Source: Streptomyces rubellomurinus
GTDB taxonomy: Bacteria; Actinomycetota; Actinomycetes; Streptomycetales; Streptomycetaceae
Direction of reading: 5' to 3'
Length of the DNA: 64,000 bases
Assembly (NCBI RefSeq): GCF_000961885.1
Contig: NZ_JZKH01000044.1
Span: 1 to 64,000 of the forward strand
This document shows positions 16,930-25,167 of this stretch, piece after piece; the first letter of the stretch is position 1, and each line of letters starts with the position of its first letter. Below the pieces are notes generated by a model. That model was not told the DNA's origin. It did not search any database and was given only the letters and a program-made list of their open reading frames with translations. The position numbers and the translations under genes are program-made.

Positions 16930-17328
16930 TCAGGCGGAGCGGGCGGAGAGGGACTCCAGGGCGCGGACGGCGCGTTCGGCTTCGTCGGCGCCGACGAAGA
17001 GGTGGTCGTGGTGGAAGCCGGCCACCACGTTGCAGCTGATGCCCTCCTCGGCCAGCCGGGTGGCGACGGCGGCGGTCAGGCCGACGGCCTCCAGCGCGGA
17101 GTGGATCTGCAGGGTGATCCAGGCGGCGACGTAGTCGTAGCGCAGCCCGAGCGCGTCGGCCTCCTCCTGGGCGACCACCACCGTGATCCCTTCGGGCTCG
17201 GCGACGGTCACCACCGGTCGCATCCCGGCGGGCACCTTCGCGGGGAGGGTGCAGTAGACGTAGCGCCCCGGGTTGAGCACGGGGCGCATGCCGCGCAGCA
17301 GCGTCGCAAGATCTCGTTCACCGGCCAT
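16930..17328 (-). CDS. ACT-domain protein
   Basis: A 132-residue protein with two ACT-like halves. The first (about 10-60) contains RYVYCTLP and VTVAEPEGITVVV, and the second (about 70-130) contains WITLQIHSALEAVGLTAAV and GISCNVVAGFHHDHLFV. This fits the ACT_7/DUF2241-type family, stand-alone proteins presumed to bind amino acids or related ligands. ATG at 17328 is chosen; a GTG nine bases upstream is equally possible since no clear Shine-Dalgarno site is visible. Confidence 0.8.
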   Translation of the reverse strand: MAGERDLATLLRGMRPVLNPGRYVYCTLPAKVPAGMRPVVTVAEPEGITVVVAQEEADALGLRYDYVAAWITLQIHSALEAVGLTAAVATRLAEEGISCNVVAGFHHDHLFVGADEAERAVRALESLSARSA

Positions 17329-17377
17329 GCCCGCCACCGTAGCGGCTGCTCCGCGCCCGCGCCGCGCCTTTTCACCG

Positions 17378-18109
17378 CTACTCGGCGGTGTCGTCCGCGG
17401 GCTTGGTGTGCAGGACCTGGCGGCCCTGCTCGGCGGCGCGGGCGATGCTCTCGGAGACGAAGTCGAGGAAGCGGGCGATGTTCTCCAGCCGCGCGGCCGC
17501 CGGGGTGCCGGGGCCGAGGACGCCGACGCCCTCCCGGGCCGTCCCGACGAGCCGGGCGGTGCCGTGGACGCTGGCCATCATCGACCGGTACCAGATGTCG
17601 TCGTCGACGAAGTAGCGCTCGCGGCGGCGTTCGTCCCGCTCCCGCAGCACCATGCCCTGGCTGTCCAGGAAGGCGATCGCCTTGGAGACGGACGCCGGGC
17701 TGACCTGCAGGCGCTTCACGAGCTCGGCCGCGGTGAGGCTGCCCGCGTCGGTCATGTAGAGGCAGGCCATCACCCGGGACATCATCCGGGGCATCCCGGT
17801 CGCGGTGAGGACGGCGGTGAAGGTCTCCTCGTACGCGCGCACCGCCTCCGGGTCGCGCCCGTGGTCCTGCGGCGGGGCCGGCGCGGGCGCGGGGGCGGCG
17901 GCCGGCCTGCGGCGCCGGGCGCGCTGCCCGGTGGCGCGCTGGGCGAGCTCGGCCCGGTAGGAGGCGGGGCCGCCGTTGCGCAGCACCTCGCGGGTGACCG
18001 TCGAGGTCGGCCGGTCGAGGCGCCGGGCGATCTCCGCGTAGGCGAGGCCGTCGGTCAGGCCCTGCGCGATCTGCTGGCGCTCCTGCTGGGTGAGTCGGCC
18101 TCCGGGCAC
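17378..18109 (-). CDS. GbsR/MarR-like transcriptional regulator with extra N-terminal HTH
   Basis: A 243-residue regulator. An N-terminal helix-turn-helix (about 1-55; GLAYAEIARRLDRPTSTVTREV, here split as GLAYAEIARRL and STVTREVL) resembles the IS30/resolvase-like HTH. A Pro/Ala linker follows, then a GbsR/MarR winged helix (about 105-190; LTAAELVKRLQVSPASVSKAI, i.e. AELVKRL...ASVSKAI). GTG at 18109 has AAGGAGGG 7 nt upstream. The Tn7-like element ends within about 40 bp of this start, so the native promoter has probably been displaced and expression may depend on the transposon end. Confidence 0.82.
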   Translation of the reverse strand: MPGGRLTQQERQQIAQGLTDGLAYAEIARRLDRPTSTVTREVLRNGGPASYRAELAQRATGQRARRRRPAAAPAPAPAPPQDHGRDPEAVRAYEETFTAVLTATGMPRMMSRVMACLYMTDAGSLTAAELVKRLQVSPASVSKAIAFLDSQGMVLRERDERRRERYFVDDDIWYRSMMASVHGTARLVGTAREGVGVLGPGTPAAARLENIARFLDFVSESIARAAEQGRQVLHTKPADDTAE

Positions 18110-18191
18110 GGCGGTCCCTCCTTCGTGGGCGTTGGGGCTGCGGTCGTGCGTGAACCGTAGCGTTTCGCGTTCCGGAAACGAGCGCCTGACT

Positions 18192-18259
18192 CGTATCGGT
18201 GAAGATGGAGCGATTCTCAGCGAGGGTTGACGGACCGCTCTTAGTCTCAGCGAAGTTCG
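18192..18259 (+). repeat. left-end transposase (TnsB-like) binding sites, three copies
   Basis: 17-bp direct repeats start at 18192 (CGTATCGGTGAAGATGG, divergent), 18213 (ATTCTCAGCGAGGGTTG) and 18243 (AGTCTCAGCGAAGTTCG), spaced 21 and 30 bp. The consensus TCTCAGCGAAG recurs inverted at the right end with the same outer 21- then 30-bp spacing. Tn7-family ends carry multiple short TnsB sites of this kind. Confidence 0.82.
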
Positions 18260-18290
18260 AGTGGCTACTTCGTAGGGAGCCGGGTGCGCG

Positions 18291-19052
18291 GTGGGGGCGT
18301 TGCCAAGCGTGTTCGGCGATGAGGCGCTAGCCGCCTTTGAGCTGGACTTTTTCGATGCCGGGAGCCGTCGGCGGCTGCCGTTGGGGTTGGGATGGCGGAC
18401 GCGCTTCGAGACGGTCGAGCCGGTGCGGCCGTTCCGATGGGCCAAGGGCGGTCGGGGGTTCGCGGGCTGGTACTTCTCGGCAACGATGCGTGACCACGTG
18501 GGCTACGAGTCGTGGCTGGAGCGGGACCGGCTGATCTTGCTCGACCGTGACCCGCAGGTGACAGGGATTGCGTCCCAGCCGTTCTGGCTCCACTGGTACG
18601 ACGGCACCAGGAACCGTCGCCATGCTCCCGACTACTTCGTCCGGCTGGCCGACGGGCGGTCCCGGGTGGTGGACGTCCGAGCCGAGGACGGCATGGATGA
18701 GGAGACCCACGAAGCGTTCGCGGCGACTGAGCGCGCCTGCCGAGCGGTTGGCTGGGAGTTCGAGTGGGCCAGGCGGCCCGAGCCGGTGTTCATGGCGAAC
18801 GTCCGCTGGCTGGCCCGCTACCGACGAACGCGTTGCCGTCGCCCGCCGACGGTGGTCGAGCGACTCGTGGAGGTCTTCCGTGAACCGAAGGGCCTCTGGG
18901 AGGGGGCCGAGCTCGTCGGGGATCGGCTCCAAGTGCTGCCCGTGCTGTTCCACTTGCTGTGGTCCGGTGTCCTGGGAACAGACCTGGTGGGAGGGCTGAT
19001 GGAGAGCGACAGTCTGGTCTGGGTCGAGAAGGGGCAGCGGTGGGCAGGCTGA
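18291..19052 (+). CDS. TnsA-like endonuclease of heteromeric transposase
   Basis: A 253-residue protein with a TnsA N-terminal PD-(D/E)xK-like fold: YESWLERDRLILLDRDP (about 67-83) gives the Glu, RHAPDYFV (about 107-114) the Asp, and VVDVRAED (about 122-129) the third strand. The Lys expected in the (D/E/Q)-x-K pair reads Arg here (DVR). In Tn7 TnsA nicks the 5' ends so that transposition is cut-and-paste. GTG at 18291 follows AGGGAG. The 3' end overlaps tnsB by 13 bp. The next three genes overlap too, so all four form one operon. Confidence 0.82.
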   Translation: MGALPSVFGDEALAAFELDFFDAGSRRRLPLGLGWRTRFETVEPVRPFRWAKGGRGFAGWYFSATMRDHVGYESWLERDRLILLDRDPQVTGIASQPFWLHWYDGTRNRRHAPDYFVRLADGRSRVVDVRAEDGMDEETHEAFAATERACRAVGWEFEWARRPEPVFMANVRWLARYRRTRCRRPPTVVERLVEVFREPKGLWEGAELVGDRLQVLPVLFHLLWSGVLGTDLVGGLMESDSLVWVEKGQRWAG

Positions 19053-21124
19053 AGCGGCCACCGGCCCTGGTGGTCGGTGACAGGGTCAGGTTCGCTGGGC
19101 AGGTGCGGGGAGTCCTGGAGGTCACCGCACAGGCGGTGGTGCTGGAGGACGCTGACGAGCCGCACCACGTCGTGGCCCTGGTCGAGCTGTTCGAAGCGGA
19201 GGATTTCGAGGTCCTCTTCCAGCCTGAGCGGATGCCGCTTCCTGCTTCGTCCTTGCTGGAGACGCTTCCAGCGGCGACGGTCCGGCAGGCATTGTGGTGG
19301 GAGAGTCACATCCTGGAGGTGTTGCACGGGCTGCCGCCCGATGCGGAACCTGGGCGTGATCCGCGTCCTGAGTACGGTCCGGGAGTCTCGCTGACTGCCC
19401 GGGAGAAGGCCAAGGCGGCCGAGCTGACGCGGGCGGGACACCAGGCCACCGCCAGCACCGTCGCCCGGCTGCGGCGCCGCTACCAGCAGGACGGGGTTGT
19501 TGGTCTGGCCGACCTCCGAGCGGCCCGCAAGACACCGCAGTTCGGGTCGGTGGATCCGGCCGTGGTCGACGCGATGCGGCAGGCGATCAAGGAGGGGGTC
19601 GATGCTTCAACCCGGACGGGCTCCTACCTGATCTGGCGCACACGCGAGATCCTCAGCCAGTTGCCCGGCGGTGACACGGTCGACTGGCCGTCCAGGCCGA
19701 CCCTCTACCGGCTCCTGGCGAAGCTCACCGCCGGCACCCACGCCACCGGGTCGGCGGTCACGCGCCGGTCGAAGGCCCACGGGGCGAACGCGCCGTTCGG
19801 GGAGCTGACCGTGACGGTGCCGGGCGAGGTCATGCAGATGGACTCGACCCCGTTGGACGTGCTGGTCCGCTTGGACAACGGGGTGGTGGGCAAGGTCGAG
19901 CTGACGGGGATGATCGACGTCGCGACAAGGACGTTGTCGGCGGCAGTGCTGCGACCGTCGACGAAGTCGGTGGACGCCAGCGTGCTCCTGGCCCGCACCG
20001 TCACCCCGGAGCTGATGCGGCCGGGCTGGGTGGACGCGCTGAAGATGTCCCGCTCGGTCCTGCCACATCGGCGGCTGCTGACCCTGGACCAGCGCCTGGA
20101 GCACGCGGCGGCCAAGCCGGTGATCGTCCCGGAGATGATCGTCTACGACCACGGCAAGGTCTTCGTCTCCCACAACTTCCGGTCCTCCTGCCGGTTCCTG
20201 GAGATCGACTGCCAGCCGACCCACAAGGGATCGCCCTTCGAGAAGGGCCACATCGAGAAGATGCTGGGCTCGGTGGCCACGATGTTCGCCCAGTTCCTGC
20301 CGGGCTACACCGGCCGCAACACCGACCGGCGCGGACGTCACCTGGAGCGGGAGAACCTGTGGTCGCTGCCCGAGCTGCAGGAACTGCTGGACGAATGGAT
20401 CGTCGCCAGGTGGCAGAACCGTCCGCACGAGGGACTGCGCGACCCGGACCATCCGGGCCGGCTGTTCACACCGAACCAGAAGTACGCCGCCTTGGTCGAA
20501 TCCTGCGGCTATGTTCCGGTCGCGCTCAGCGGCCAGGACTACGTCGAGCTCCTGCCAGCCACCTGGAGGGCCGTCAACTCCTACGGCATCCGGATCAACA
20601 ACCGCACCTACGACAGCCCCGAACTCGCGCCGATGCGCCGGCAGCACTCCGGGATCGCCGTCAGGCGCGGGCTCTGGGAGGTCCACCGCGACCCCTACGA
20701 CGTCTCCTACGTCTGGGTCCGCGACCACCGCGGCGGCGGGGGCTGGGTCCGCGCGGCATGGAAGCAACTGAACCGGGCCCCGGTCCCGTTCGGCGACCTG
20801 GCTTGGGACCACGTCAGCCATCAGCTTCCCCGGGCCACGGAGGAGGAACTCGCCCAGGCCGTCGCGGACCTGCTCACCCGCGCACACGCTGGCCCCGACC
20901 ACCCCGCGCCGCAACGAGGGCGCAATGCCCGGTCCGTCAGGACCGACCGGAAGGTCGCCGCCCGCACCAGAGCCGCCAGCGCGAGCGTCCCCTCCCTGCC
21001 GAAGCCCTCCACGGAACCCGAAACCGAACCGCTGCAGCACGACGACACCGAGGACGGCCAACTCGCCGAAGTGATCCCGCTCGGACTGTTCGACCCGCTC
21101 GCCGACCCCTGGAAGCGCCAGTGA
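19040..21124 (+). CDS. TnsB-like DDE transposase (Mu/rve fold)
   Basis: About 694 residues. N-terminal DNA-binding HTH segments include TAREKAKAAELTRAG and TVARLRRRYQQDGVVGL. The integrase core runs from about residue 250. The DDE residues are visible as MQMDSTPLD, IVYDHGKVF and KGHIEKMLG. After it comes a Mu-transposase C-terminal beta-barrel (INNRTYDSPEL, VRRGLWEVHRDPYD) and a basic tail that probably contacts the TnsC-like ATPase. GTG at 19040 follows AAGGGG; the longer frame to 18959 would lie wholly inside tnsA. It joins the transposon 3' ends to target DNA. The stop overlaps the next start as GTGA. Confidence 0.9.
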   Translation: MGRLKRPPALVVGDRVRFAGQVRGVLEVTAQAVVLEDADEPHHVVALVELFEAEDFEVLFQPERMPLPASSLLETLPAATVRQALWWESHILEVLHGLPPDAEPGRDPRPEYGPGVSLTAREKAKAAELTRAGHQATASTVARLRRRYQQDGVVGLADLRAARKTPQFGSVDPAVVDAMRQAIKEGVDASTRTGSYLIWRTREILSQLPGGDTVDWPSRPTLYRLLAKLTAGTHATGSAVTRRSKAHGANAPFGELTVTVPGEVMQMDSTPLDVLVRLDNGVVGKVELTGMIDVATRTLSAAVLRPSTKSVDASVLLARTVTPELMRPGWVDALKMSRSVLPHRRLLTLDQRLEHAAAKPVIVPEMIVYDHGKVFVSHNFRSSCRFLEIDCQPTHKGSPFEKGHIEKMLGSVATMFAQFLPGYTGRNTDRRGRHLERENLWSLPELQELLDEWIVARWQNRPHEGLRDPDHPGRLFTPNQKYAALVESCGYVPVALSGQDYVELLPATWRAVNSYGIRINNRTYDSPELAPMRRQHSGIAVRRGLWEVHRDPYDVSYVWVRDHRGGGGWVRAAWKQLNRAPVPFGDLAWDHVSHQLPRATEEELAQAVADLLTRAHAGPDHPAPQRGRNARSVRTDRKVAARTRAASASVPSLPKPSTEPETEPLQHDDTEDGQLAEVIPLGLFDPLADPWKRQ

Positions 21125-22140
21125 CCACGACCGCAGACGAAGCCCCGGCCGGCGGGCTCGAACGCCAACTGACCGCGCTCCCCGGCTGGAGAGCCTTCGT
21201 CGCCTCCACGACCAGGCCGCCCATGGCCCTGCTGCCCCGCAGTGCTCACCTCGCGCTGACCAGGGACGAGAAACAGTGCTACGACGACGACCGACTCGAC
21301 CACCACGCCCGCCTGCAGGTCGTCGCCACCTCCACCGTCCGCCGCGTCGTTACCTGCGGACGCCGCCTTGTGATCCTCAACCGCGGCGCGATCAGCGCCC
21401 GCCGCGGCCTGATCGTCAGCGGGCCGGCCAACACCGGCAAGACCATCGCGTTGACCCAGTTCGGCCTGGCGCACGAACTGCAGGACCGGCGCCGGCACCC
21501 CGGCCAGGACCAGCGCATCCCGGTTCTCTACATCACCGTCCCGCCGGCGGCGACACCCCGCATGATCGCCGCCGAGTTCGCCCGCTTCCTGGGCCTGCCG
21601 ATCCTGCGCAGGTCCAACCTCACCGACCTGACCGAGGCCGTCGTCGGCGTCTGCACCCAGGCCCGCACGGGCCTGGTCCTGGTGGACGAGATCCACAACA
21701 TCTCCCTGCACACCCGCACCGGCGCCGATGCGTCTGACACCCTCAAGTACTTCTCCGAGCGCATCCCGGCGACCTTCGCCTACGCGGGCATCGGCATCGA
21801 GGACGGCGACCTCCTGTCGGGAACCCGCGGAGACCAGATCGCCGCCCGCTTCACGTCGGTTGCCACACATCCCTTGCCCTGCAGCGCAGAATGGCAGGGC
21901 CTGGTCGCCCAGATGGAGGCCAACCTGCGGCTGCACGACCACCAGTCGGGAAGCCTCAGCAGGCTGAGCACCTTCCTCCATACCCGCACCGGCGGAATGA
22001 TCGGTACCCTCTCCCACCAGATCCGCGGGGCCGCGGTCGATGCGATCCTCTCCGGATCGGAGAAGATCACGAAGAAGGAACTGCTGGCCGTCGACCTGGA
22101 CATCGCCTCTCACCGCAGCCGCCCGGACCGCGTCCGATGA
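21121..22140 (+). CDS. TnsC/TniB-like AAA+ ATPase
   Basis: A 339-residue AAA+ protein. Walker A is GPANTGKT (about residues 101-108), Walker B is GLVLVDEIHNI (about 182-192), and a sensor-like segment FAYAGIGIEDGD follows. It resembles TniB/TnsC regulators that polymerise on target DNA with ATP and link the target selector to the transposase. GTG overlaps the tnsB stop and its own stop overlaps tniQ ATG (ATGA), so the operon is translationally coupled throughout. Confidence 0.88.
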   Translation: MTTTADEAPAGGLERQLTALPGWRAFVASTTRPPMALLPRSAHLALTRDEKQCYDDDRLDHHARLQVVATSTVRRVVTCGRRLVILNRGAISARRGLIVSGPANTGKTIALTQFGLAHELQDRRRHPGQDQRIPVLYITVPPAATPRMIAAEFARFLGLPILRRSNLTDLTEAVVGVCTQARTGLVLVDEIHNISLHTRTGADASDTLKYFSERIPATFAYAGIGIEDGDLLSGTRGDQIAARFTSVATHPLPCSAEWQGLVAQMEANLRLHDHQSGSLSRLSTFLHTRTGGMIGTLSHQIRGAAVDAILSGSEKITKKELLAVDLDIASHRSRPDRVR

Positions 22141-23099
22141 CCGCACTCCCCGAATACGAGCAGGTCGTTCGGCTCCCGTTCCAGGTCCGCCCTCGCGCTG
22201 GCGAAGGCATCCGCTCCTTCATCGCACGCCTCGCGGAGGCCAACTGCCTGCCACCCGCCTACCTGCGGAAATATCTCTGCGAGCCCCCACAGCACCGAGG
22301 CGTCCCCACCTGGCCGCGCACTGCGGCGGCCGCCGGACGCGACCCGACCGAACTCCGCCAGGTCCTGAGCATGATCAAGTGCGAGCAGTGCGGCCAACAG
22401 ATGCAATGGCCCTCACGCTACGGCGTCAAACCGCTCACCTGCTCGCGCTACTGCCGCGAGAGACGCCGCCACAAGAACTACCTCCGGAGGGCCGTCGTCC
22501 CCTGCCGGGTCTGCGGCACAAAGGTGCAGCGCCGGCTCGGCCAACGCCGCTACTTCTGCTCCACCCGCTGCAGGAGAACCGCATTCGAGTACCGGCAACG
22601 TCGCGAACCGCTCCCCCTCCCCTCACAGGCGAATGGGGAGCCGGAGCTACCTGACACACCCGAACTCAGCGGCACCTGCCCAGTCTGCGAACGGCCAATG
22701 CGCCGGAAACCACCGAGAACAGCCTGCTCGCGCTGGTGCCGCAAGGTGCTGGCCGCCTGGATACGGGAATCGCCAGCGCCTAAGACGCCCGACAGCCACG
22801 ACGACGAGCCCACAGGCCCCCCACTGCCGGCCGGTTCGATGATCTGCCACAACTGTCAGACCACGTTCATCCCCCTGCGGCGGAACCTCTGGTGCTCGAC
22901 GGCCTGCATGGAAGAAGCCTTCGACCGGCACGCCGACAACCAGCAGTGCAGGGCCTGCGGGACCTCCATCGCGCACCGCCCGCCGAGCAGAAACCCCCGG
23001 CGCTGGTGCACCGCGACGTGCTGCCAGAAGGCTTCCCGCTGGCGGGCAGAACTCCGCGAACGATCAGCACAAGCCCACGGCTCCCCACACGGGTGCTGA
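22137..23099 (+). CDS. TniQ-family target-selection protein with five zinc modules
   Basis: A 320-residue protein. Residues about 10-80 match the TniQ N-terminal pattern (RPRAGEGIRSFIARLAEANCL, here noted as GEGIRSFIARLAEAN). Residues 82-300 contain five successive C-x2-C...C-x3-C modules: CEQC/CSRYC, CRVC/CSTRC, CPVC/CSRWC, CHNC/CSTAC and CRAC/CTATC. TniQ/TnsD proteins usually have one or two zinc fingers before a DNA-binding region, so five regular modules are unusual. It probably chooses the insertion site. ATG overlaps the tnsC-like stop. About 130 bp without a gene follows before the cargo. Confidence 0.85.
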   Translation: MTALPEYEQVVRLPFQVRPRAGEGIRSFIARLAEANCLPPAYLRKYLCEPPQHRGVPTWPRTAAAAGRDPTELRQVLSMIKCEQCGQQMQWPSRYGVKPLTCSRYCRERRRHKNYLRRAVVPCRVCGTKVQRRLGQRRYFCSTRCRRTAFEYRQRREPLPLPSQANGEPELPDTPELSGTCPVCERPMRRKPPRTACSRWCRKVLAAWIRESPAPKTPDSHDDEPTGPPLPAGSMICHNCQTTFIPLRRNLWCSTACMEEAFDRHADNQQCRACGTSIAHRPPSRNPRRWCTATCCQKASRWRAELRERSAQAHGSPHGC

Positions 23100-23228
23100 C
23101 ACGTTTCGTACGGTCGGCATGGCAGCCGCCCACTGAACCGCCTCGGGTTCGATAGAGATCTCGTGATCAACCGACAATCAGGCGTAATCCGGCGACACCG
23201 GCACTAGTCGGGACCTACCCTTTCCGGC

Positions 23229-24680
23229 ATGACAGAGAGTGAGTCGCTGCCAGCCGCCAGCGCGTCCGGAGAAGTCGTACGACGAGAGTCGCAGAACGCC
23301 CTTGACGGGCTCCGAGACTTCCAGGACCTGATCCTGACCCGTCTCGGCGACCTGGGGTTGCCGACCGAGGACGTCCTGGTCGCCCTCAACCACCGTCTCG
23401 CCCTGCTGGCGACCACTGGGCATGCCCTGGCCGGCCTGAACGATGAACAGCGGGGGCGGTCGGTCTACATAGCCAAGATGATCATGGCCGGCTCCGTCGG
23501 GCTGTTCGACGCGGCGCTCAACTATCTCTGGGACGAGACGGTCATCGAGCTGCGGAAACGCGTGATCGGCTACGACCTCTCGTACTTCTACGCCGTCGCG
23601 GAGAAGAGTGATGCCCGTCGCAAGGAGCTCAAGACGGCCGACGATCTGGTCAAGCTCGACGACGCGAAGCTCCTCAGCGGAGCCCGGGAGATCGGATTGA
23701 TCAGCGATGTCGGATACCACCAGGTCGACCACATCCGGTTCATGCGCAACTACGCCAGCGCAGCCCACCCCAACCAGGTCTCGCTGACGGGCCTCCAGCT
23801 CGCTGACTGGCTGGAGACGTGCATCCGCGAGGTGATCACGCTTCCGCACGATACCGTCGTCGCCGAGATCAGGAAGCTGCTGGTCAACGTCCAAGCCGCC
23901 AGGCTGGACCCTAACTACCTGGCGCAGACCGCGGTCTTCTTCAAGGGGCTTCCGGGGGACCAAGCGGATACTCTGGCCAAGGGACTCTTTGGGGTCTACA
24001 CCACCAGCGGCGGCGAGCCGCACACGCTCGACAACATCCGGGACCTCTGGCCGAAGCTCTGGCCCTATGCCTCCGAAGACGCCCGGTTCGAGGCAGGCAC
24101 CCGCCTTGCGCGCTTCCTGGCCAACGCGGACCAGGCTCAGGCCGTCCTCGCTCGCCAACTCATCGACCTCGTCCAGGGCGGCAGCTACCTGCCCGACGAG
24201 ATCAAGGTTGCGGAGATGTCCGAGGCGATCGAAGATCTCCTGAACGTGCACCTCGCCCGGGACAACTTCTACAACGAGCCCCGAGTGGCCCGACGCCTTG
24301 CCGAACTCGTCGGGCAGCACGGGGCCGTCCCGGAGAGCCTCGTGCGAGAGTACGTCAAAACCCTGATCACGGTGTTCCTCACCAACGGCCACGGCGAGGC
24401 GTTCGCGGCCAACGAGAGTTACCTGGACCTGATCAGCCGCTTCGACCCGGAGCAGGCATCGCTCGCCCTTCGAGCGTTCGCCGACGCCGAGATCTCAAGC
24501 CAGCTTCAGCGGCAGCTGTCTCAGAAGAAGTGGGACGAACTCTTGAACATCATCGATGTCAAGATCACGGGACGTCCGGAGCGCGAGCTCCTGCAAGCGG
24601 TCCGCGACTTCCCGGGCACCCCGGACAAGCTCCGCCTCGACTCCGGTATCAAGCGCCACCTCGCCGCACTTCCGAGCTGA
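23229..24680 (+). CDS. HEPN-like cargo protein (putative RNase or defence protein)
   Basis: A 483-residue soluble protein, mostly helical. Near residue 174-183 is RNYASAAHPN, which fits the HEPN ribonuclease motif R-x(4-6)-H and its common RN...AHP form. The C-terminal half is helical-repeat-like with no recognised domain. No Shine-Dalgarno site precedes ATG at 23229. TACCCT ends 7 nt before the ATG, so a leaderless transcript is possible. It is the only plus-strand cargo gene. HEPN proteins often act in abortive infection or toxin systems; that role here is inferred from the motif and the transposon setting only. Confidence 0.6.
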   Translation: MTESESLPAASASGEVVRRESQNALDGLRDFQDLILTRLGDLGLPTEDVLVALNHRLALLATTGHALAGLNDEQRGRSVYIAKMIMAGSVGLFDAALNYLWDETVIELRKRVIGYDLSYFYAVAEKSDARRKELKTADDLVKLDDAKLLSGAREIGLISDVGYHQVDHIRFMRNYASAAHPNQVSLTGLQLADWLETCIREVITLPHDTVVAEIRKLLVNVQAARLDPNYLAQTAVFFKGLPGDQADTLAKGLFGVYTTSGGEPHTLDNIRDLWPKLWPYASEDARFEAGTRLARFLANADQAQAVLARQLIDLVQGGSYLPDEIKVAEMSEAIEDLLNVHLARDNFYNEPRVARRLAELVGQHGAVPESLVREYVKTLITVFLTNGHGEAFAANESYLDLISRFDPEQASLALRAFADAEISSQLQRQLSQKKWDELLNIIDVKITGRPERELLQAVRDFPGTPDKLRLDSGIKRHLAALPS

Positions 24681-24697
24681 GAAGCAAGTAGTCCCCA

Positions 24698-24763
24698 CAA
24701 AAAAGCCACGAACCTGCTGCAGACTTCCGGTCAGAACAGACCTTCTGCGGCGGGTTCGTGGCT
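24698..24763 (-). terminator. rho-independent terminator facing the minus strand
   Basis: AGCCACGAACC at 24704-24714 pairs exactly with GGTTCGTGGCT at 24753-24763, extended by GCAGA/TCTGC inside. Six A residues at 24698-24703 become a U-tract on the minus strand. It therefore ends minus-strand transcripts (the exonuclease remnant) and may also stop plus-strand reading from 23229-24680. A classical U-tract is rare in this window. Confidence 0.8.
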
Positions 24764-25030
24764 GTTCTGCTTCAGGATTCCCGGAACCCGTCGGATTCCG
24801 GTCGCCTCCGGCAGGATCGGCTCGCCCAGATCGAGGATCTTCTCGCCGGCCGCGGTGTAGACGGCGATCTCCACAATCCGTGCCGTGTCGTGCAGTCCGG
24901 TCGTCCCCCTGGTACCGCTCGATCCGCTCCATGACGGAGCGCGGCACCGCGCGTCCACTCGGGTCCCAGTCGCCCACGTTTCTCCACGGCGCCGCGAGCG
25001 TGCGGTTTGCATCCACGCACCTCAGAAGCG
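24731..25030 (-). pseudogene. remnant of a DnaQ-like 3'-5' exonuclease
   Basis: One minus frame (about 25019-24887) reads plausible protein, DANRTLAAPWRNVGDWD...MERIERYQG. It then switches frame to TTGLHDTARIVEIAVYTAAG (from about 24904), which matches the exonuclease I motif region DTETTGL...RIVEIAV of DnaQ/RNase T proteins. The reading stops early at 24731 after GEPILPEATGI, missing the rest of the domain. The frame switch at the active-site DxE and the truncation indicate a decayed gene. Confidence 0.55.
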
Positions 25031-25112
25031 GTCGGAGCGACCATAGCCGCTGCAACACCTGTGGTGCACGTACTGCACTGCACATTTCACTCAGTCAGGG
25101 CAACACTCGATG

Positions 25113-25151
25113 GCCCGTCCAACGGGCTGCCCATTATTGACGGCCCGTTGG
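25113..25151 (-). terminator. hairpin downstream of the RES-domain gene
   Basis: CCAACGGGC at 25119-25127 pairs with GCCCGTTGG at 25143-25151. The left arm can alternatively pair with GCCCGT at 25113-25118. It lies 17 bp past the stop of the minus-strand RES gene. Confidence 0.55.
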
Positions 25152-25167
25152 CGACCTTGCCCCCTGG

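Noticed and set aside
18142..18150. Target-site duplication of the transposon (GGTCG or GTGCG on the left versus GTCGG on the right)
   Set aside because: The five bases do not match exactly, and the left end cannot be fixed from this sequence alone.
18162..18179. GTTTCgcgttccgGAAAC as native operator of the GbsR/MarR-like gene
   Set aside because: By end symmetry it lies inside the transposon end, so it is more likely transposon sequence; kept only as a question.
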